From: Chrysomallon squamiferum
Taxonomy: Eukaryota > Mollusca > Gastropoda > Neomphalida > Peltospiridae
NCBI GenBank assembly: GCA_012295275.1
Contig: CM022673.1
Location: 20,731,913-20,791,912, forward strand
Length of the DNA: 60,000 nucleotides
Reading direction: 5' to 3'
Part shown: piece after piece, positions 54,290 to 60,000 of the stretch
Numbering within the stretch: position 1 is the stretch's first letter
Layout of the letters: each line of letters begins with the position of its first letter
Translations under genes and position numbers: made by a program
The notes under the pieces: generated by a model
Seen by the model: only the letters and a program-made list of their open reading frames with translations
What the model was told of the DNA's origin: nothing
The model's database searches: none

Positions 54290-56559
54290 TGTATTATTAT
54301 TATTATTGTTATTGTTGTTGTTGTTATCATCACAGTATATATATATATTAAAAGAAAAGAAAAAATAACAACACAGTACAAAATAATATAAATTTATTAT
54401 TCATAATACCGTATATAAAGTGATTTCTGTAACAATGACTAGATTTAAATCACCTCCATAACTAATCGAGAACTGGTTTTGAAAACAGAGGAAAAAAGAA
54501 ACAAAGCTTCTGCAGTATTAGACACAATATTACAGTATTTTAAAGTTTTGTTAATTGCTTAATCAAAAAGTATTTAAAAATTAAAGATAATTAAAATTCA
54601 CAAACGTTAGTGCAGTATGAATGAAAATAGTTGATATATTTGTACTTGCGAGTGAGAGACAGAGACAGAGACAGAGAGAGAATGGACAAAGTCTCTAAAT
54701 TTAAATCAATAAAATAGTTCATGAAAGTCTGAGAAACACATAGGTATATAAATAAAATAATAAGTAAGAAATTAATCTAATCTTATCTTTTTTCATTTTC
54801 AAAAGATTTATTACTCTTAAAATATATTTTTGCGAGACGTTATATATATGGAAATTATATTTATAAAAGAAATATATATAGAAAACACACACAAACACAC
54901 ACACACACAATGAGACAGCGTGTTTTTATTTTGCTTATACAAATTATCAAATATTATCACAAAATTCCATTTTTAGCTTGCTAATATAATATAAAAATAA
55001 AAACTATCGAGTTAAGTCATTTACATCTAAGCTTACTATTATACTAATGCTCATGTATTCCAGAAATCAACTTTTTACAACCTATAAAAATGTGCATGAC
55101 ACTACTGACTAGACAGCATATAATTCTCTGCTACGCTTATAAATATACATAAACATGAAAAATATTTACAATTATATATTATATAATATTGGTTTCTATT
55201 TATGTACATGTGTGTGTGTGTGATTTAAATGAATGTATGTTAAGCCATCATATCGTGCGAATGAGCGTAGGTAAAGTATTAGAACAAAGGTTGTGAGATA
55301 AATTAACACTACGCAAGGTTATGAAGAGAGTCTAAAATGCAACATGTCAAACTAAGTTGGGTCACGTGAAAAATGAATACTTGTCTCACACGCTATGTAA
55401 ACGTTAAGTATTCTGTCATGCTGCCTTTAAACTGGTAGCTTGTTTCAAAAATATTATTGCGTCCCCGGGCCTTTGCTATATACATTTTATAAAAAATAAA
55501 ATAAAATAAAAGAAGAAAGATATAATAAAATCAATTTAAAAAAATCAAAACAAGTAAAAAATAATACTAATAAAGCAAACATCAGGAAGAATTTTTTTGA
55601 AAAAAAAAAAAAGAAGAAAAAAGTAGAAAAAAGAAAGAATGAAAACAGAACATGGAAAATTACGAGATCGATAAATTTCAGGGAAAGTATTATGCTAAGA
55701 CATAATGAATTTATTAGTAACCAGTGAAAATAAGATTCTTTTTTTTAATTTGCGTCGATTATTTGAATATGACAAACTGCATAGCGAGTTTTCATCTTCA
55801 TATAGCTCTTAATTTTTTTTAAATAAATGTTATTTGTAGTGCTGTCAGAACTCAGAATTAAAAACAATAAAATGAAATGGAGTGGGGAAAAATTGTCAAA
55901 TAAAAGAAAATGAAGGGGAAAATATTATAAGTACACGTCAGTATTTGAATGCATTGAAAATATTTATTTATTTATTTATTTATTATTATTGCATTCTTTT
56001 TCTTTATTTCCATTTTAAATTATTTTTTATTACAAATTTACATCTACATCAACACCATGATTTAAAAAATTATAATTTATTACTTCCATTTTTTTTCGTT
56101 ATTTTCAAACTTTTTTTTATTATTATTATTATATTTATTTTTCATTACTGTTTATTCATGTTATACCTATCATTAACAATAATATTATAAAATCTATTTA
56201 TCATAATGATAACATGATGTATATCAAGTCAGTGCAGGTAAACATTGTCGTCTGTAAGGGTCATGTGCTATAATCAGAACAGCCACGCATATAGCGCTTT
56301 TTTCTTTTTTCTACAAAATACAAATTGTTAATATAAATGAAAAATCGACTGCCTTTGATGTTGATGATAATCTACTTAAAAATATCAACAGAATGTTAAG
56401 AATCTCACGTCGATAACTTGCAAATTCAAATAATATCTTGATGATAATAATAATGATAATGATAATTATAATTATAATGTATATAAATAAATAAATAAAA
56501 ATAAATAAATAAATAAATACAAAGAAAATTGGAGAAATTTTCAAATCAGCAAATTCAGT
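53046..56559. other. Gene-free, repeat-rich
   Basis: Contains AAT-type (AAATAATAAT) runs at 53706-53730, (AAT)n at 54240-54288, CA-rich sequence at 54885-54909, TTTA at 55962-55985, AAAT at 56477-56520 and many A/T homopolymers. Segments at 53580-53640 (gcggatccgttatgaaacta) and 18496-18540 (gatgggtctattatgaaact) share a TNCRTTATGAAACTAAWGAAG-like core, suggesting two copies of an interspersed repeat. No exon supported. Confidence 0.5.
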
Positions 56560-57115
56560 GACCTAAACATTACCTTAAATATTAATATGGAAGCATGCTT
56601 TTCGTGGACACAAGAATTAAGACACTTGTTCAGTGATTCACTTAATGATTTAAACAAAATACCGACAGTGACTCAGCAATTAAACATGTATAGTGACCAT
56701 GATATCGCATTAGCAATGATAATAGGTTAATATAATAGACACGACACAAATCTGGCGGCCATGATATAATATAATACCAGCGACATGAGTTTAAGGGTCA
56801 TGATGAATATGTAATGATAATGATATTAATATAGCGGCCATGAAAAAGAAACTAGTTAAGCCATCATGACTTCTGATATTGACAGTGATTTATGAAGTGA
56901 ATAGAGACATGCGATTTTATCTCTGAATATAACAGTCAAGATACAAATCTAATGACCTAGATATGAATGTATTTATAATGATTAACGGGCATAATTTGAA
57001 TTTAATGACTATGATTCTGAATTAAATTTAGTGATACTGTCAAGTACTATCAAGTCAAGCCAGTACTCTCACATATTATGATTCAAGAACAGTATTCAGC
57101 GACTCGAATAACCTA
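56560..57115. repeat. Degenerate tandem array in the 3' flank of ADAR
   Basis: A loose motif AGTGACCATGATAT / GCGGCCATGA / AGTGATTTA recurs about every 40-60 bp (for example near 56558, 56634, 56668, 56693, 56754, 56834, 56883 and 57029). It lies directly downstream of the ADAR stop on the minus strand, so it may be part of its 3'UTR. The same TAGCGGCCATG core occurs once more near 53693. Copies are strongly diverged. Confidence 0.4.
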
Positions 57116-57206
57116 ACATATGATTCATGACACAAAACAGGTAACTCTAGGCCATGGATCACGACTTATCATTTACTTCATTTCCCATGGAATTAAACTG
57201 CTGTCT

Positions 57207-58021
57207 TCAAAACTCGTCTACTCCGTAGCTGTCCTGAACAGAGCACCAGTGCCCGTATCCACTAGACAGAAAGTGATCGTTGAGGCTCTCTTTTGTTCTT
57301 GAGTAGTCTTCAGCCATTTGTTTTACCTGCCTGTAAGACAGACCCATGAGGTCTTTGCGGTTGAATCTCTCACACACTTTGTGGAACTGATCGAAGAAGG
57401 ATCTTTTAGACAGCCTAGAACGTGGACCACTTACAGGACTGAAAAAATAAGCTGAAGTTTAAAAAAAATTCCTATTTTGTAGTTTAATGATTAATTATAA
57501 ATTTTAATGTATCTAGTTTGTACGTATATATGTATATCGGTCATTTGAAGAAATAACTTATTGCAGGCATTAATATTTTATACAACATCGTCTTTGATTT
57601 CTAAAATATATTTTTAATTTTTAATTTTTTTAGTTTTTTCTTTTATTTTATACAATATCATTTAATCATGGTATAATGACGTACCCGCCGACCATTGCTC
57701 CCGTTACGCCGTCAAGCACCTCTACTCCAGCATCACCAAACGTCCAGTTGATGCAGTACTGTCGAGACTTGATGATGTTATATGAGTCGTGCAGGTCCTC
57801 CTCGGGGTAGAAGATGTCAGGTGTGTTAACTCTGTATGGCATTTCCACGGTTTTCTCGAAGGTTCTATTCTTCAGTCTCTCGTACAGAGCTCGTGGTACA
57901 TGTTCTCTCTGATCACCAGCGTAACTTCCTAGGTGATGTGAAGAGAAACTTCAGAGTGAAATTAACTCGGACATGCATTCACGCACTTTCAGAAACAATA
58001 TTTTACATATACTTGTATGTG

Positions 58022-58113
<92 letters not shown>

Positions 58114-58670
58114 GTCTATCAATCTGTTTATTTGTGTGTTTGTGTTTATGTGTATATGTCAAAAAACCAGTATAATATAGGAAGAAAAGCAACTCGTCTA
58201 ACCAGAGAATAAACATTCTACTTCTAATACTAATACTACATCACACACCTATTATTACCGTTGAAAGATAAATGGGATCAAGAAAGTGACTCAGTAGTGC
58301 TCCCTGCAGACCAAGAACATTCCAACGACAGATTTTGTCTGAACAGGTCATAACCCGCATTCTTTCATTTCCGTTTTCCCAGGGTGGTACGCTGGAATCG
58401 GTTGGAATGGCTCCTTCACCTAGAACAGAAGTACAATAAATGTTCATTATCGACGTGGTTGTCGTCGCATAATCATCTACATTAATACCATTATCAATCA
58501 AACGTAATTCTCAGTAGCAAATTCCGAAGATATGTTACCATCGTTAAATAATGACTGAATTATTATTTAATTATAACATAAACGGATAAACAAAGCATGT
58601 CTTACCATCTTCTATTAATGTCCGAAGCTGTCCTTGTTTACGCAAAGCTTTCATCCTCTTTGGTCCATTC
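57207..58670 (-). CDS. ADAR: ADAR, C-terminal part of the adenosine deaminase domain (5' exons beyond window)
   Basis: Four minus-strand exons, 58606-58670, 58249-58419, 57685-57928 and 57207-57438 (65, 171, 244 and 232 nt), join in frame through GT-AG introns to the native stop. They give the last 237 residues. ADARs convert adenosine to inosine in double-stranded RNA. Visible hallmarks in order: KQGQLRT, then GEGAIP (base-flipping-loop Glu, equivalent to human ADAR2 E488), [20 protein letters not shown] (third zinc-ligand Cys, ADAR2 C516), [37 protein letters not shown] and a GYGHW C-terminus. The end block (Sx[16 protein letters not shown]) looks closer to ADAR1-type tails than to ADAR2, but subtype is uncertain. 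The HAE catalytic motif and the first zinc-ligand Cys are not in the window. Visible key residues are intact, arguing against a catalytically dead ADAD-like paralogue. Confidence 0.95.
58024..58109. repeat. (CT)n microsatellite in an ADAR intron
   Basis: About 43 CT units in the 320-nt intron between ADAR exons ending at 58249 and starting at 57928. On the transcribed (minus) strand it is (GA)n. Confidence 0.98.
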
Positions 58671-58779
58671 CTAAGGAAGAATAAATTACATATATTACTA
58701 GTGGCAGTAGTAGGAGTAGTAGCAGGGTCATTAATTGTAATAATTGTTATTGTATTAATAATGACAAAAGTGTTACTAC

Positions 58780-59253
58780 TGACCTCGATTTCACGGAGCT
58801 CGGTTTTCCGGATTTCACGGAGCTCGGTTTTCCGGATTTCAATTATGGAAAAAAAAAAAAAAAAAATTTGAACTTACCGCCATTTCCCACTTGAAAACAT
58901 AGCTCTAGTTTAAGTTAATAAGTTACTCTGAGTTATCCTATGCGATCACGGCAACCCCGTATCAACCCTCTTTCCATCAAAGTACTAGTAAAATTTTACA
59001 AATGCATCAATAACCATCCTAATCTAACAAAACCAACCCTACATTTTTCTGCTGTACTGTTTTCTTTACATTAGTTTACATTGTTTTTTGGTCTCTATTG
59101 TTCTTATATTGTTATAGTCCTGAGAAATATAGTGTTATGTGTACTAAAGTTTAATGTTTCGGTAAATTTCAGGGTTAATGTTTAAATTCGCGATATTCCG
59201 GACTTTGCATTTTCTGGACCCGTGCCCCCCATTAGTCCGTAAAATCGAGGTCA
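58780..59253. mobile_element. MITE-like element in the ADAR intron
   Basis: TGACCTCGATTTCACGGA at 58780-58797 and the inverted copy TCCGTAAAATCGAGGTCA at 59236-59253 form 18-bp terminal inverted repeats with one mismatch. The 474-bp interior has no coding capacity. At the left end a 25-bp unit (TTTCACGGAGCTCGGTTTTC followed by CGGA) is present twice. No clear target-site duplication is visible. Non-autonomous DNA transposon, family uncertain. Confidence 0.6.
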
Positions 59254-59854
59254 AAGAAATTCTTGTGGTTCTAGTATCAGCCTGAGGCACAGCATTATCT
59301 ACTTCAAAAAAAAAACCAAAAAAAACCCCCAACAACAACAATAAAGCAAAAGGAAATAGAAATAAGCAAGTATTAAGCAATTCAGACTCTCTCAGGACTG
59401 CAATGTATATCATTTTGGAATATGTGAAGGAACTTCTGAAGGGTGTATGTTTTCTTTTTTAATTTAATTAAATGTTTTATTTCATTATTGTTAAGAAAAT
59501 ACTAAAATAAAAAAAGGTCTTATAATTTCGTTTTTTTTTTTTTCTTTCTTCTATTTTTAAATAACAGTAACATTATAACTAATTTTATTACATTAATAAA
59601 TTTGTTGCAAGTAAGTGGAAGAATTCGTTATTCTTACTTTTTACTTGCGTATACAATGAATTATTTCCCTTAGTAAACTTGTATTTGGATACCGGATACT
59701 GACTCTTTTTTTTTTTGTTAGACACATTAGAGAGATACGTTTTATACATAAAGTAATAAGAGAACACTAGTATTCTATACTGTTTGCCACAAACATTATA
59801 AACTTTCTGTAGCTTTTTAAAAAAAAAATTATATTATTCTTTATGGACTGTTTC
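59254..59854. other. AT-rich, presumably ADAR intron
   Basis: A- and T-runs, no exon-like segment. Probably continuation of the intron upstream of the ADAR exon at 58606-58670. Confidence 0.5.
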
Positions 59855-59980
59855 ATATAAATATTTATTGTAATTTAAATATCGGTTATAAAATATTTGT
59901 TGTAATTTTAACATTATTGGTTATAAAATATTTATTATAATTTTAACATCGGGTATAAAATATTTATTGTAATTTAGCCG
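59855..59980. repeat. Four-copy short tandem repeat
   Basis: Units GGTTATAAAATATTTRTTGTAATTTTAACAT begin at about 59855 (partial), 59884, 59919 and 59951, each about 32-35 bp, with minor substitutions. Confidence 0.85.
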
Positions 59981-60000
59981 TTATGCTTTTGGCAGTGTTT

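Noticed and set aside
58878-58890. Candidate 13-nt ADAR micro-exon before GTAAGT at about 58877
   Set aside because: It has a donor-like site but a poor acceptor, and no ADAR residue can be matched. It is more likely chance within the intron, next to the MITE.

Overview
The window looks like nuclear DNA of a metazoan, most probably a cephalopod mollusc (octopus-like). That identification is an inference. It rests on widely spaced, intron-split animal genes in strongly AT-rich DNA, a very high density of long simple repeats (TG, CT/GA, AAT, TTTA, CATA), and degenerate SINE/MITE-like debris. I used no database.

Layout. 1-20.4 kb is gene-poor and repeat-dense, with no coding region I can identify. 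At 20.45-20.53 kb a minus-strand first exon encodes a signal peptide, next to a CRE/E-box promoter-like patch; the rest of that gene is not recognised. At 24.97-25.96 kb (minus) lies a complete two-exon gene for RNA polymerase subunit RPABC5/RPB10 (POLR2L), with a probable 5'UTR exon and tandem ETS sites at about 27.7 kb. At 29.4-31.4 kb (plus) is a decayed DNA transposon: a DDE-type transposase linked to a ubiquitin-specific-protease-like domain. At 32.4-33.1 kb is an AT-rich minisatellite. At 33.48-37.9 kb (minus) is an unrecognised gene I assembled from nine exons, eight of them 12-58 nt in their coding part, that join into one open frame of 126 codons plus stop. At 38.4-39.6 kb there are a tandem duplication and telomere-like degenerate hexamers. 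At 42.4-46.7 kb (plus) is a complete seven-exon tetraspanin (233 aa). At 49.2-50.2 kb (minus) is a single-coding-exon class A GPCR (307 aa) lacking several canonical motifs. At 51.65-52.27 kb a unit is repeated three times and carries expanded GA tracts. At 57.2-58.7 kb (minus) are the last four exons of an ADAR adenosine deaminase; its 5' exons lie beyond the right edge, and a MITE-like element sits in the last visible intron.

How the genes relate. They look like unrelated neighbours: basal transcription (POLR2L), membrane organisation (tetraspanin), signalling (GPCR) and A-to-I RNA editing (ADAR). I see no sign of a co-operating cluster. The best candidates for something undescribed are the micro-exon gene at 33.5-37.9 kb and the transposase-USP fusion. 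The ADAR gene matters because recoding by RNA editing is exceptionally extensive in coleoid cephalopods (established knowledge).
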